Shown here piece by piece: positions 26,862 through 35,779 of a stretch of DNA of 64,000 bases. How positions within the stretch are numbered: the first letter of the stretch is position 1; every line of letters starts with the position of its first letter. The notes under the pieces are model-generated. The model saw only the letters and a list, made by a program, of their open reading frames with translations, was not told where the DNA came from and searched no databases. The position numbers were made by a program, and so were the translations under genes. This stretch comes from Eutrophocola salsuginis (GTDB lineage Bacteria > Pseudomonadota > Gammaproteobacteria > Pseudomonadales > Pseudohongiellaceae), in contig JAYQTB010000004.1 in assembly GCA_038147195.1 (NCBI GenBank), positions 1,054,001 through 1,118,000 on the forward strand, written 5' to 3'.

Positions 26862-27218
26862 TTAACCCAGGGCCAACTTGGCCTGGTTGACGACAGCGGC
26901 AAAAGCCTCCTTGTCGTTTATTGCCAGGTCAGCCAGGACCCTACGGTCCATTTCGATATTGGCTTTTTTTAGCCCGTCAACTAGACGGCTATAGGACATG
27001 CCAAGCTCGCGTGCCTGTGCATTGATACGGGTGATCCATAGGGCGCGGAACACGCGTTTCTTCACACGACGGTCACGGAAGGCATACTGTCCTGCCTTTG
27101 TGACAGCCTGTTTGGCGACGCGGAATACACGGCTTCTGGCACCGTAGTAGCCCTTGGCCTGATCCAATACTTTCTTGTGTCTACGACGGGCAACAACGCC
27201 ACGTTTTACTCTAGCCAT
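26862..27218 (-). CDS. rplT: 50S ribosomal protein L20
   Basis: 118 residues, fully typical: MARVKRGVVARRRHKKVLDQ at the N-terminus, GYYGARSRVFRVAKQAV, and RRVKKRVFRALWITRINAQAR. Binds 23S rRNA early in 50S assembly and in E. coli represses rpmI-rplT translation. 18 bases after rpmI. Confidence 0.99.
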   Translation of the reverse strand: MARVKRGVVARRRHKKVLDQAKGYYGARSRVFRVAKQAVTKAGQYAFRDRRVKKRVFRALWITRINAQARELGMSYSRLVDGLKKANIEMDRRVLADLAINDKEAFAAVVNQAKLALG

Positions 27219-27236
27219 TTTTCATTTCCTCCAGGA

Positions 27237-27431
27237 TTAAACGAGACGCAGCATGCGTTTGACGTTACCGAGATCAGCATGGTCAACGATCTGTGTCCCG
27301 CGCAACTGACGCTTGCGCTTGGTTGTCATCTTGGTGAGGATGTGGCTTTTGTAAGCGCTTTTACGCTTGATACCGGCGCCCGTTTTCTTGAAACGTTTCG
27401 ACGCGCCGCTATGTACTTTCTGTTTCGGCAT
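27237..27431 (-). CDS. rpmI: 50S ribosomal protein L35
   Basis: 64 residues: MPKQKVHSGASKRFKKTGAG and the C-terminal KRQLRGTQIVDHADLGNVKRML are diagnostic of L35. Lies in the infC-rpmI-rplT order. The 122-base gap to infC contains a hairpin at 27507-27540. Confidence 0.99.
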   Translation of the reverse strand: MPKQKVHSGASKRFKKTGAGIKRKSAYKSHILTKMTTKRKRQLRGTQIVDHADLGNVKRMLRLV

Positions 27432-27506
27432 GATTTAACACTCCGCATTTATGGTTACTCACTGCTCGAGCCCATACGATTAATAAAATGAAACAGCTTA
27501 ATGCCT

Positions 27507-27540
27507 ACCCTCTGTTACGGGAGAAATCCGTTATCAGGGT
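27507..27540 (-). promoter_or_regulatory. Hairpin in the infC-rpmI spacer
   Basis: Minus strand: ACCCT pairs with AGGGT (27536-27540 and 27507-27511) and, inside, ACGG with CCGT. No T run follows, so a terminator is unlikely. In E. coli the mRNA structure in this spacer is where L20 represses rpmI and rplT; a similar role here is inferred from position. Confidence 0.3.
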
Positions 27541-27553
27541 GGGGAGTAAGTTG

Positions 27554-28093
27554 CTACTTCTTTTTCTTTATAGGTGCGAGGACCATGGTTATCTGACGAC
27601 CTTCCATTTTGGGTTCCTGGTCCACAGTGCCATGCTCTGAGAGATCTTCTTTGATGCGCTGCATCATCTCTGCACCTAACTCCTGATGGGCCATCTCACG
27701 ACCGCGGAATCTTAACGATACCTTGGCCCTGTCCCCATCATTGAGGAAACGTATCAGGTTGCGCAGTTTTACCTGATAATCTCCTTCCTCCGTCCCTGGA
27801 CGAAACTTCATTTCTTTAACGTGAATCACCCGCTGCTTTTTCTTATTCGCCGCTTTTTGCTTCTTAAGCTCAAACACGTGTTTGCCGTAATCCATGATCT
27901 TGCAAACAGGCGGGTCGGCTTCCGGGGAAATCAAGACAAGATCCAACTTTACTGCTTCGGCTGCAGTCCGGGCATCTGCCAGGGATACAACTCCCTGTTG
28001 TGTGCCGTCGGAAAGAATCAAACGCACGGTATCGTTGTTGATCTCGTCGTTAACCAGGGCCTTTCTGGACTTGTCACTATCTCTCTTGTTAAT
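27554..28093 (-). CDS. infC: Translation initiation factor IF-3
   Basis: 179 residues when started at the ATT at 28093, six bases after GGAG; no ATG, GTG or TTG lies between the upstream stop and the conserved RKALVNDEINNDTVRLI block, so the AUU start known for infC is needed. IF-3N domain ends near residue 80 (VCKIMDYGKHVFELKKQK), IF-3C contains HVKEMKFRPGTEEGDYQVK and KVSLRFRGREMAHQELG. IF-3 controls 30S initiation and rejects non-standard start codons, including its own. thrS ends 57 bases upstream. Confidence 0.93.
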   Translation of the reverse strand: MNKRDSDKSRKALVNDEINNDTVRLILSDGTQQGVVSLADARTAAEAVKLDLVLISPEADPPVCKIMDYGKHVFELKKQKAANKKKQRVIHVKEMKFRPGTEEGDYQVKLRNLIRFLNDGDRAKVSLRFRGREMAHQELGAEMMQRIKEDLSEHGTVDQEPKMEGRQITMVLAPIKKKK

Positions 28094-28150
28094 ACGAATC
28101 TCCGTTTTATTTCACGTTAACTACTGGCTGAAGAACGCTTTCTTCATGAA

Positions 28151-30087
28151 TTATGTTGACGACCCAGCTGATTCACTTACACGCCCAAGTCGATCTACAT
28201 CCTTCTGCAATAAAACCGAGAATTCATCGATAGTCATTACTCCCAGGTCGTTTCCGGCCCTGTCGCGTACAGCAAGTGATTCCGCTTCGACTTCTTTGTC
28301 GCCCACTACCAGCAGGTAGGGAATCCTCTGAAGCGTGTGCTCGCGAATTTTAAAGCCGATTTTTTCATTTCTCAAGTCAGCTTTGACGCGGAACCCCGTG
28401 TTTTGCAAAGAATTCACCACTTTTTGCAATATTCGGCCTGTTTGTCAGTGATATTGAGCACCACGGCCTGTTCCGGGGCCAGCCAGGATGGGAAAGCGCC
28501 CTCGAAATGTTCGATGAGAATACCGATAAAACGCTCAAAAGAACCGAATATGGCCCGGTGCAGCATGACCGGCGTGGCGCGGTCGTTGTTTTCAGTTACA
28601 TATTCGGCGCCCAGTCTGCCCGGCATGGAGAAGTCCACCTGTATGGTGCCACATTGCATATTGCGGCCCATGCAATCCTTGAGGGTAAATTCGATCTTCG
28701 GACCGTAGAAAGCGCCCTCGCCTGGCTGCAGGTCCCAGGGTTTACCGGTTTCATTCAATGCTACTTCAAGCGCCTTTTCAGCTTCGTCCCAGATTTCATC
28801 CGAACCAACACGTTTTTCCGGGCGCGTAGAAAGCTTCAGCAGAACTTCGGTGAAGCCGAAGTCGTTATACACCTGATTAACCAGTTCGATGAATCGCGAG
28901 ACTTCGGACTGGATCTGGTCACGGGCACAGAATATATGGGCGTCATCCTGGACGAAACTACGCACACGCATCAGGCCGTGCATGGCGCCGGAAGGTTCGT
29001 AGCGATGGCAGGAACCAAACTCCGCCAGGCGCAGTGGCAGGTCACGGTAACTCTTGAGCCCCTGGTTGAATACCTGAATATGACACGGGCAGTTCATGGG
29101 CTTGATGGCATACATACGGTTGTCAGATTCGACGCTGAACATTTCTTCCGCGAACTTGTCCGCGTGGCCTGATTTTTCCCACAATGAATAATCGACCAAT
29201 TGCGGCGTGTTGATTTCCTTGTAGCCGTGCTCCTTCCAGAGCTGCCGCATGTAATTACGAATGATTTGGTATATTTCCCAGCCTTTCGGGTGCCAGAACA
29301 CCATGCCCGGCGCTTCTTCTTGGAAGTGGAATAGCTCCAAGCGTTTGCCGACCTTGCGATGGTCGCGGCGCTCGGCCTCTTCTAGCATGTGCAGATACTG
29401 CTTTAAGTCTTTCTTGTCGTTCCAGGCAGTGCCGTAGATACGCTGGAGCATTTCGTTGCGTGAATCACCACGCCAGTAGGCACCGGCAACTGACATGAGC
29501 TTAAAGGCCTTGATGGCGCCTGTCGCCGGTACATGGGGGCCGCGGCACAGGTCGATGAAGTCGCCCTGCTTGTAAAAGGACAGCGCTTCGTCTCCGGGAA
29601 TACTTTCGATTATTTCGACCTTGTATTTCTCACCCATCTTATCGAACAGGGCGACTGCATCGGGTCGACTCAGTACTGAACGCTCAACCGGAATGTTTTC
29701 CCTAGTCAGGCGCTCCATCTCCTTCTCGATAGCTTCCAGGTCTTCAGTGGTGAACGGGCGCTCATAGGCGAAATCGTAATAGAAACCGTTTTCGATCACG
29801 GGGCCAATGGTGACCTGGGCTTGGGGGAACAGATTCTGCACAGCATTGGCCATCAGGTGCGCACAGGAGTGACGGATTATTTCGAGACCATCGTCATCGC
29901 GACCGGTAATGATCGACAGTTCACTGTCTGCCTTGATAATGTGACTGACATCTACCAATTTGCCACCGACCCGGCCGGCAAGCGCTGCCTTGGCCAGGCC
30001 CGGACCAATAGACTCGGCAACCTGGAATACGTTGACAGGTGAGTCGAATATTTTCTTACTGCCGTCAGGCAGAGTGATGGTTACCAT
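28151..30087 (-). CDS. thrS: Threonyl-tRNA synthetase, with a -1 frameshift near the C-terminus
   Basis: The first frame (30087 down to 28414) covers the TGS domain, editing domain (HSCAHLMANAVQ) and class II core with the zinc ligands in MNCPCHIQVF, and ends ...ITDKQAEYCKKW. The rest of the anticodon-binding domain continues in the -1 frame from KVVNSLQNTGFRVKADL to 28151. Adding one A to the AAAAA run at about 28420-28424 joins them into a protein of about 645 residues. The enzyme is essential, so a consensus error is the simplest reading; a true mutation or recoding are alternatives. Lies upstream of infC as in E. coli. Confidence 0.9.
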
Positions 30088-30187
30088 TAATCTTTAAACT
30101 GTGTTGCGCTTGTTCAGTGCTGTTTTCCAGCATTACCTTGCGGAAGGAAGTCACGTGTCATCCCTTACTGATAAGTCATCTGGGGAT

Positions 30188-30264
30188 TGGTAGGCACGAC
30201 CAGATTCGAACTGGTGACCTCTTCCATGTCAAGGAAGCGCTCTAACCAACTGAGCTACGCGCCT
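30188..30264 (-). tRNA. tRNA-Val (anticodon GAC)
   Basis: 77 bases with encoded CCA. Acceptor AGGCGCG / CGTGCCT (one G-U pair), anticodon arm CTTCC / GGAAG with loop TTGACAT giving GAC, T-loop TTCGAAT. Discriminator A. Confidence 0.96.
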
Positions 30265-30457
30265 AGGTCTTCTGTGAAATAGGCCTTTGCGGCCTGATTT
30301 TCCTTTCACTCTTTTTTCCAATTTACCCGCCCTAACCACTAGGGGTTCCCGAACTGGTTTGAGGCCGACAAAGGAGGTGGCGATTATAGAGACAAGGGTC
30401 AAAAACTACAAGGATTACAGCGGTCTGGGCCCGTTTTGCGGCCATGACAGAAGCCCA

Positions 30458-32485
30458 CTAACTGAGCACATAGTGATCGTTGATGGTGTTGATCTGGTCG
30501 CGCAATCTGGCCGCCTCTTCGAACTCGAGATTACGGGCATGTTCGTACATCTTCTCCTGCAACGTATTGATTTCTTTAGCCAGCTCTGCGGCGCTCATGT
30601 GAGCGAGCCGGTCCTGGTAATTCCCGCCTTTTTCGGCCACCTTCCCAAGGTCGCGGTAGCTACGCCTGGACATCCCCGGGGCATGGGAGGCACCTTCCAT
30701 GATATCGGCCACCGCCTTGCGGATACCGGCCGGCGTGATGCCATGTTCCTTGTTGAAGGCAATCTGGATACGACGCCTTTCTTCCGTCGTATCGATGGTC
30801 CGTTGCATGGAACCTGTCACGACGTCGGCATAGAGTATAGCCTTGCCGTGCAGGTTGCGCGCCGCTCTGCCTACGGTCTGCACCAGCGAGCGCTCGGAGC
30901 GCAGGAAGCCTTCCTTGTCGGCATCGATCACCGCCACGAGGGATACTTCGGGAATATCCAGCCCCTCACGCAGCAGGTTGATACCAACCAGCACATCGAA
31001 TACGCCCAGGCGCAGGTCGCGGATGATCTCCACACGCTCGACCGTTTCGATATCGGAGTGCAGGTACCTGACCCGCACACCGTTCTCTGCCAAGTAATCG
31101 GTTAGATCCTCGGCCATGCGCTTGGTCAGCACGGTGACAAGCACACGTTCTTCCTTTTCCACTCGCGCTTTAATCTCGGACAACAGGTCATCCACCTGAT
31201 GCAGGGCCGGACGTACTTCAAGTTCCGGATCCACGAGCCCGGTCGGACGCACTACCTGTCGCACCAGTTGCCCCTGCTTCTCTCCCTCGTAAGGCCCCGG
31301 TGTTGCTGACACGAAAATCAGCTGCGGCACCAGTGACTCCCACTCCTCGAATCGTAGGGGCCTGTTATCGAGCGCTGAAGGTAACCTAAAACCGTACTCG
31401 ACCAAAGTTTCCTTGCGTGACCTGTCTCCCTTGAACATGGCACCGATCTGGGGAATGGCGACGTGGGACTCATCCACGACCACAAAGGCATCTTTCGGCA
31501 GATAGTCGAACAGCGTTGGTGGCGGCTGGCCTTCCTGGCGACCCGACAGGTAGCGGGAATAGTTTTCAATGCCGGTGCAGTAGCCGAGTTCACGAATCAT
31601 TTCCAGGTCGAACTGGGTACGCTGGGCCAGGCGCTGTGCCTCGACCAAGCGATTGTTTTTCTCGAGTAAGGCAAGACGTTCCTGCAATTCAACCTTGATC
31701 TCGTCGACAGCGTTCTGCAGGCGTTCGCGTGAAGTCACGTAATGGGATTTCGGGAACACGGTCAGCCGCGGAACACGCTGCACCACCTCGCCGGTCAGCG
31801 GATCGAACCAGGCCAGGCTCTCGATCTCATCGTCAAACAGCTCGATACGAATCGCGTTTACGTCGGACTCCGCCGGGTAAATATCGATCACATCACCGCG
31901 AACCCGATAGGAAGAACGATGCAGCTCCATATCGTTGCGACTGTACTGCAGTTCCGTGAGGCGCCTGAGTAGCGCACGCTGGTCCAGCTTGCCGCCGATA
32001 TTAAGGTGCAGCACCATATTAAGGTACATCGTCGGGTCGCCCAGTCCGTAGATGGACGACACGGTTGCTACCACGACCACATCACGCCGCTCCAGCAGGG
32101 ACTTGGTCGCGGAAAGACGCATCTGCTCGATGTGGTCGTTGATGGAAGCGTCTTTCTCGATATAAGTGTCGGAAGACGGGACGTAGGCTTCTGGTTGGTA
32201 GTAATCGTAATAGGAAACGAAATATTCGACGGCGTTGTCCGGGAAGAATTCCTTGTACTCACCGTATAACTGGGCAGCCAGGGTCTTGTTCGGCGCCATT
32301 ATCAGAGTCGGACGTTGCGACTCGGCAATCACATTGGCGATGGTGAAGGTTTTTCCCGAGCCGGTGACGCCAAGCAGAGTTTGCGCAGCCAGACCGTCCT
32401 CGAGTCCCTCGAGCAACCGGGCGATGGCCTCCGGCTGGTCCCCGGCGGGCTTGAACTTTGCTTGAAGGCGGAATGGTTTGTCCAT
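30458..32485 (-). CDS. uvrB: Excinuclease ABC subunit B
   Basis: 675 residues. Walker A GVTGSGKTFTI with Lys45, the beta-hairpin region FVSYYDYYQPEAYVPSSDTYIEKD, helicase motif II as VVDESHV, motif VI QTVGRAARN, and the C-terminal UVR domain (EINTLQEKMYEHARNLEFEEAARLRDQI) that contacts UvrC. It verifies damage in nucleotide excision repair. No LexA box was found upstream. In P. aeruginosa the gene flanks the O-antigen locus, as here. Confidence 0.98.
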   Translation of the reverse strand: MDKPFRLQAKFKPAGDQPEAIARLLEGLEDGLAAQTLLGVTGSGKTFTIANVIAESQRPTLIMAPNKTLAAQLYGEYKEFFPDNAVEYFVSYYDYYQPEAYVPSSDTYIEKDASINDHIEQMRLSATKSLLERRDVVVVATVSSIYGLGDPTMYLNMVLHLNIGGKLDQRALLRRLTELQYSRNDMELHRSSYRVRGDVIDIYPAESDVNAIRIELFDDEIESLAWFDPLTGEVVQRVPRLTVFPKSHYVTSRERLQNAVDEIKVELQERLALLEKNNRLVEAQRLAQRTQFDLEMIRELGYCTGIENYSRYLSGRQEGQPPPTLFDYLPKDAFVVVDESHVAIPQIGAMFKGDRSRKETLVEYGFRLPSALDNRPLRFEEWESLVPQLIFVSATPGPYEGEKQGQLVRQVVRPTGLVDPELEVRPALHQVDDLLSEIKARVEKEERVLVTVLTKRMAEDLTDYLAENGVRVRYLHSDIETVERVEIIRDLRLGVFDVLVGINLLREGLDIPEVSLVAVIDADKEGFLRSERSLVQTVGRAARNLHGKAILYADVVTGSMQRTIDTTEERRRIQIAFNKEHGITPAGIRKAVADIMEGASHAPGMSRRSYRDLGKVAEKGGNYQDRLAHMSAAELAKEINTLQEKMYEHARNLEFEEAARLRDQINTINDHYVLS

Positions 32486-32581
32486 GTATCAGGCACGATT
32501 TGACTCAAACAGTGCATTGTACGAAGAATGGTGGCAAAGGGAAAAATCCCGTGTGTATCAGGGGTTTTTTGGCGTCCAGTA

Positions 32582-32610
32582 TTGACCGGCAGGGGATAAA
32601 TAATTAGTAT
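32582..32610 (+). promoter_or_regulatory. Promoter of tRNA-Asn
   Basis: TTGACC, 17 bases, TAGTAT, then a GC-rich discriminator (GCGCG) typical of stringently controlled stable RNA promoters. The -10 ends 26 bases before the tRNA. Confidence 0.7.
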
Positions 32611-32636
32611 GCGCGTTCTTTTAAAAACCGAGTCGC

Positions 32637-32711
32637 TGCCCAATAGCTCAATGGTAGAGTAGGTGACTGTTAATCACTTGGTTCCTGGTTCGAGTCCAGG
32701 TTGGGCAGCCA
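32637..32711 (+). tRNA. tRNA-Asn (anticodon GTT)
   Basis: 75 bases with encoded CCA. Acceptor TGCCCAA / TTGGGCA, anticodon arm GGTGA / TCACT (one G-U) with loop CTGTTAA giving GTT, T-arm CCTGG-TTCGAGT-CCAGG. Discriminator G. Confidence 0.96.
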
Positions 32712-32785
32712 ATTTCTTCCCGCCCCCATTCACCTGATTCCTCTGTTTTTTTAGAGGTAAATTCCTGCTTTCGCCGGCTTGTGTG

Positions 32786-34015
32786 TCACTGGTTGACAAC
32801 ACTCATTAGGTTCACAATTGCAGTTTCCCTGTCTCTCGCCGCCCGCTCCCAGTTTTCCACCAGCACAGGTTTGACGGGTCGCGGCCCGGCACTGGCTGGA
32901 TTTACCGAAGTAACCTCCAGCAGGGTATGGCGCACGAGCCCCTGATCCATCAACTGGCACGCCTCTTCCAAGCGCTGTAGAAGGGCCGACAACACCGGCC
33001 AGGTGAGGAATGACTCTTTGGCACTGAGTATTCCTGGGTGTCCAGTACGACTGATAACCAGTTTTGTCGACAGTTCCTCGGACAATTTTTCGCCAGGACG
33101 CAAACCAGTGAATTCAATGCGAATGCCGCGATCACAACGGCAGGTTTTCGTCACGCAGGTATCGCATACCTCGAAACCCATCAGGGCTACCAGTTTCCTG
33201 GCCATGTCCGCGATAGGCAGCGGCTCATGCATGTCCAGCACATGTACTTCTCCGCCTTTTGCCATGGCACCGGATTGGATAACCAGCTGGGCGGCTTCAC
33301 TTGCGGTCATGAAGAAACGACTCACCTCAGGATGGGTCACCGTAACCGGCCCACCACGGAGAATCTGTTCGTGGAAAAGGGGAAAGGCGGAGCCCGAGGA
33401 ACCCACTACATTGCCGAACCTGACCATGGAAAAACAGGTACTGCTACCGGCATGATCGAGAGCCTGCAGTACTTGCTCTGCCAGGCGCTTCGTAGCGCCC
33501 ATCACGCTTGCCGGGCAGGCCGCCTTGTCGGTGGAAATAAAAATGAACTGCCCTACCTCGTGTTGTTTCGCTGCTCGTGCCAGCGACAATGTGCCAAAAA
33601 CGTTATTGCGCAACGCCGCAATCACGTTTTGCTCGAGCATTGGAACATGCTTGTAAGCAGCGGCATGATATATAGTGTCTATACGGTGTGCGGTAAGGAC
33701 TCTATTCACGAGTTTGTCATCAAGGACAGAGCCAAGCACAGGCACAATTTTGGTGCAGATTTGGCCTTCTGGTGCACTATTCATGGCACGCAAAGTTTTT
33801 TCGATAGTATAAAGAGCGTTTTCGGATCGTTCCAACAGGATGAGGGTTGCCGGCAGGTATGAAATAAGCTGGCGACAGAGTTCCGAACCAATGAAACCAC
33901 CCGCCCCGCTCACCAGAATCGTCTTTCCACGGACCACCGCTGTCATCAAGTTTTCATCGGGGGGCACGACATCACGGTCCAATAACGATTGGAAGAGATA
34001 TTGCGGATCTATCAT
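32786..34015 (-). CDS. CapD/WbpM-type nucleotide-sugar 4,6-dehydratase (soluble, lacks membrane half)
   Basis: 409 residues from the ATG at 34015 (AAGGA upstream). NAD-binding GAGGFIGSELCRQL at about 39-52, IYHAAAYKHVPMLEQN, the Met-for-Tyr variant active-site stretch around MGATKRLAEQ with FISTDKA, and MVRFGNVVGSSGS. This matches the catalytic half of WbpM/CapD UDP-GlcNAc C4,C6-dehydratases; the N-terminal half with four membrane helices is absent, giving a FlaA1-like length plus about 70 residues. The C-terminus carries CDTCVTKTCRCDRG, an unusual cysteine cluster. Position next to uvrB equals wbpM in P. aeruginosa. Confidence 0.82.
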   Translation of the reverse strand: MIDPQYLFQSLLDRDVVPPDENLMTAVVRGKTILVSGAGGFIGSELCRQLISYLPATLILLERSENALYTIEKTLRAMNSAPEGQICTKIVPVLGSVLDDKLVNRVLTAHRIDTIYHAAAYKHVPMLEQNVIAALRNNVFGTLSLARAAKQHEVGQFIFISTDKAACPASVMGATKRLAEQVLQALDHAGSSTCFSMVRFGNVVGSSGSAFPLFHEQILRGGPVTVTHPEVSRFFMTASEAAQLVIQSGAMAKGGEVHVLDMHEPLPIADMARKLVALMGFEVCDTCVTKTCRCDRGIRIEFTGLRPGEKLSEELSTKLVISRTGHPGILSAKESFLTWPVLSALLQRLEEACQLMDQGLVRHTLLEVTSVNPASAGPRPVKPVLVENWERAARDRETAIVNLMSVVNQ

Positions 34016-34235
34016 AGCGTTGGTTCCTTCTGTTTGCAGGCACTCATACCTAGACGCTGAATAATTCCGGCTGTGTCTTTTAGCATGCCGACTTTGTTGC
34101 AATGTAATTTCGCTGTACGCCCGTTTTGAGATAAGACCGGCACTTTGCCCTTCTTTCAGGAAAGCAACTACTTGGCCCTAAGAGAATAGCTTACCGGCGA
34201 GATGTAAATACTGGATAAAGAATCTTGGAAAAAAT

Positions 34236-35255
34236 TCAGGCCGTCTGCGCGGCGATCGACCGCCTGGCTAGGAGGTGTACAATCAGCACCAGGGGCAACC
34301 AAGCAATAAGGGTCAATAAGGCAGCATAGCTTGGCAAATTCAAGCTCAACCAGGCCAGGGGCAGCAGCCAGCAACAGTTAATCAGGAATACCGATATGAC
34401 TACCTTGCCATGGCTGCCAAGTAGTATGGCAGCCCGCTGGTAGGCGTGACTGCGATGGGCGTGGTACCAAGTTTTCCCGTTTAGCGCCCTCGACAATAGC
34501 GTCATCGTGGCATCGACAAAGAACACACCGGCCAGGATGAGCCAGGTCCACGGCGTAGTATCACCCGTGGTCGTACTGGACAAAGCCAGCACGCCGAGCA
34601 AGAAGCCGAGGTAGTTGCTCCCCACGTCACCCATGAACAGCCGTGCCGGCGCCAGGTTTAGCAGTAGAAAACCGCTGGTTGCCGCCATCAGCAACAGGTT
34701 GAACTGATCGAACCCCGAATTATGGTCGTGCACGGTCAACAGAAAAACCCCAGCACAGATAAAAAGTGTTTCCATCGCTGCTATCCCGTCTATGCCGTCC
34801 ATAAAGTTGAAGAGGTTGATGAACCAGACAAACAACAATGTCGCAATCAGGTATCCCGTGATACCAGGCTGCAGAGTCATTGAGAATATCTGAACTGACG
34901 GAATACCAAACAAGGCTAGCGCACAGATGACAACCAGTAGTTGCACACCAATGCGCGACCAGACACCCAGACTCAGCACATCATCCGCCAATCCCAGCAA
35001 TGCAATGACGATTCCTGAACCAAGCACCACATAGTGATTGAAGCCCGGTGACCCACCTGAGAAGGCGATTAGGACAGCCACGCTGAATACGATGACTAGG
35101 GCAAACCCGCCGCTGGTGGGTGTGGGTGTGACATGGGAACTGCGGTTGTTGGGGCGATCCAGCCATTGGTGCTTTTCGGCCAGAACAACGATCAGACAGC
35201 AACCCAGAAAGGCGCAAAGGAAGGTCAGGAACAGTAGCAGGTACTCAGTCATCAT
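34236..35255 (-). CDS. Undecaprenyl-phosphate glycosyl-1-phosphate transferase (WbpL/WecA type)
   Basis: 339 residues with about ten membrane segments. Family motifs: NFMDGIDGIAA at about 151-161 (the DD-like catalytic Asp pair), RLFMGDVGSNYLGF for the second Mg site, and HAHRSHAYQRA, the WbpL/WecA-type cytoplasmic His-rich loop. It transfers an N-acetyl-sugar phosphate to undecaprenyl phosphate to start O-antigen-like or other glycan assembly. It lies 220 bases upstream of the WbpM-like gene on the same strand. The sugar used is unknown. Confidence 0.87.
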   Translation of the reverse strand: MMTEYLLLFLTFLCAFLGCCLIVVLAEKHQWLDRPNNRSSHVTPTPTSGGFALVIVFSVAVLIAFSGGSPGFNHYVVLGSGIVIALLGLADDVLSLGVWSRIGVQLLVVICALALFGIPSVQIFSMTLQPGITGYLIATLLFVWFINLFNFMDGIDGIAAMETLFICAGVFLLTVHDHNSGFDQFNLLLMAATSGFLLLNLAPARLFMGDVGSNYLGFLLGVLALSSTTTGDTTPWTWLILAGVFFVDATMTLLSRALNGKTWYHAHRSHAYQRAAILLGSHGKVVISVFLINCCWLLPLAWLSLNLPSYAALLTLIAWLPLVLIVHLLARRSIAAQTA

Positions 35256-35361
35256 GGACAGGCAGGTCGGTACACATCAGGGTGAGTGCATTCTGACAAA
35301 ATTGTGGTTGCGACACAAAATCTCCGACAATAAATAGCGCCTGGCTCTGGCTGTTTTCAGC

Positions 35362-35694
35362 CTATACGAAATGAATATGCGATTCGTTGTTATACAGAGT
35401 AATTTCCCCAACATCCCTGACCATCATCAACTCTTCGAGACTGGCAAAGCTGCCGATTTCCACTCGGTAAGCGAAGATGGCTTCAGCCTTGCTCATGCCA
35501 ATACCCACCGACATCCTGGCGACAGTAGGGCACATCGACATGGTTGATTTCGATCTGCTCTGCCTCGATACCCGCAGGTCACTTGTTGTTATGCCATCGG
35601 CCTGCACCAGGCATAATGGGGACAACGTCAGCCTGGCAATAAAAGCAAATAATTTGGCCGGGTAAAACAAACTTTCAGTAAATTCAGATGTCAT
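35362..35694 (-). CDS. ComEA-type helix-hairpin-helix protein with two compensating frame shifts
   Basis: 110 residues. The N-terminal 33 residues look like a signal peptide (FAFIARLTLSPLCLVQA). The second hairpin is clear: GIGMSKAEAIFAYRVEIGSF and SLEELMMVRDVGEITL. The first-hairpin INxAD text is missing from this frame but present in the -1 frame as GIEAEQIEINHVDV; joining needs one G added near the GGG at 35576-35578 and one C removed from the CCC near 35530-35532. As written, about 16 residues (42-57) are out of frame. Family members bind DNA in competence; the Pseudomonas homologue sits in the same place. Confidence 0.65.
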   Translation of the reverse strand: MTSEFTESLFYPAKLFAFIARLTLSPLCLVQADGITTSDLRVSRQSRSKSTMSMCPTVARMSVGIGMSKAEAIFAYRVEIGSFASLEELMMVRDVGEITLYNNESHIHFV

Positions 35695-35779
35695 GTCTCT
35701 GCCTCCTGGAGAGTGACTACTTTTCAGTAGGCAGCCTGGCTGCTGCTGGAATCACTTTAGCAGAGAATTTGGGAATTGA

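Noticed and set aside
28414..28429. Programmed -1 frameshifting in thrS
   Set aside because: The site is C AAA AAG rather than a full slippery heptamer and no thrS recoding is known to me; kept only as an alternative to a missing A.
32486..32560. LexA box before uvrB
   Set aside because: No CTGT-N8-ACAG palindrome is visible upstream of the start codon.
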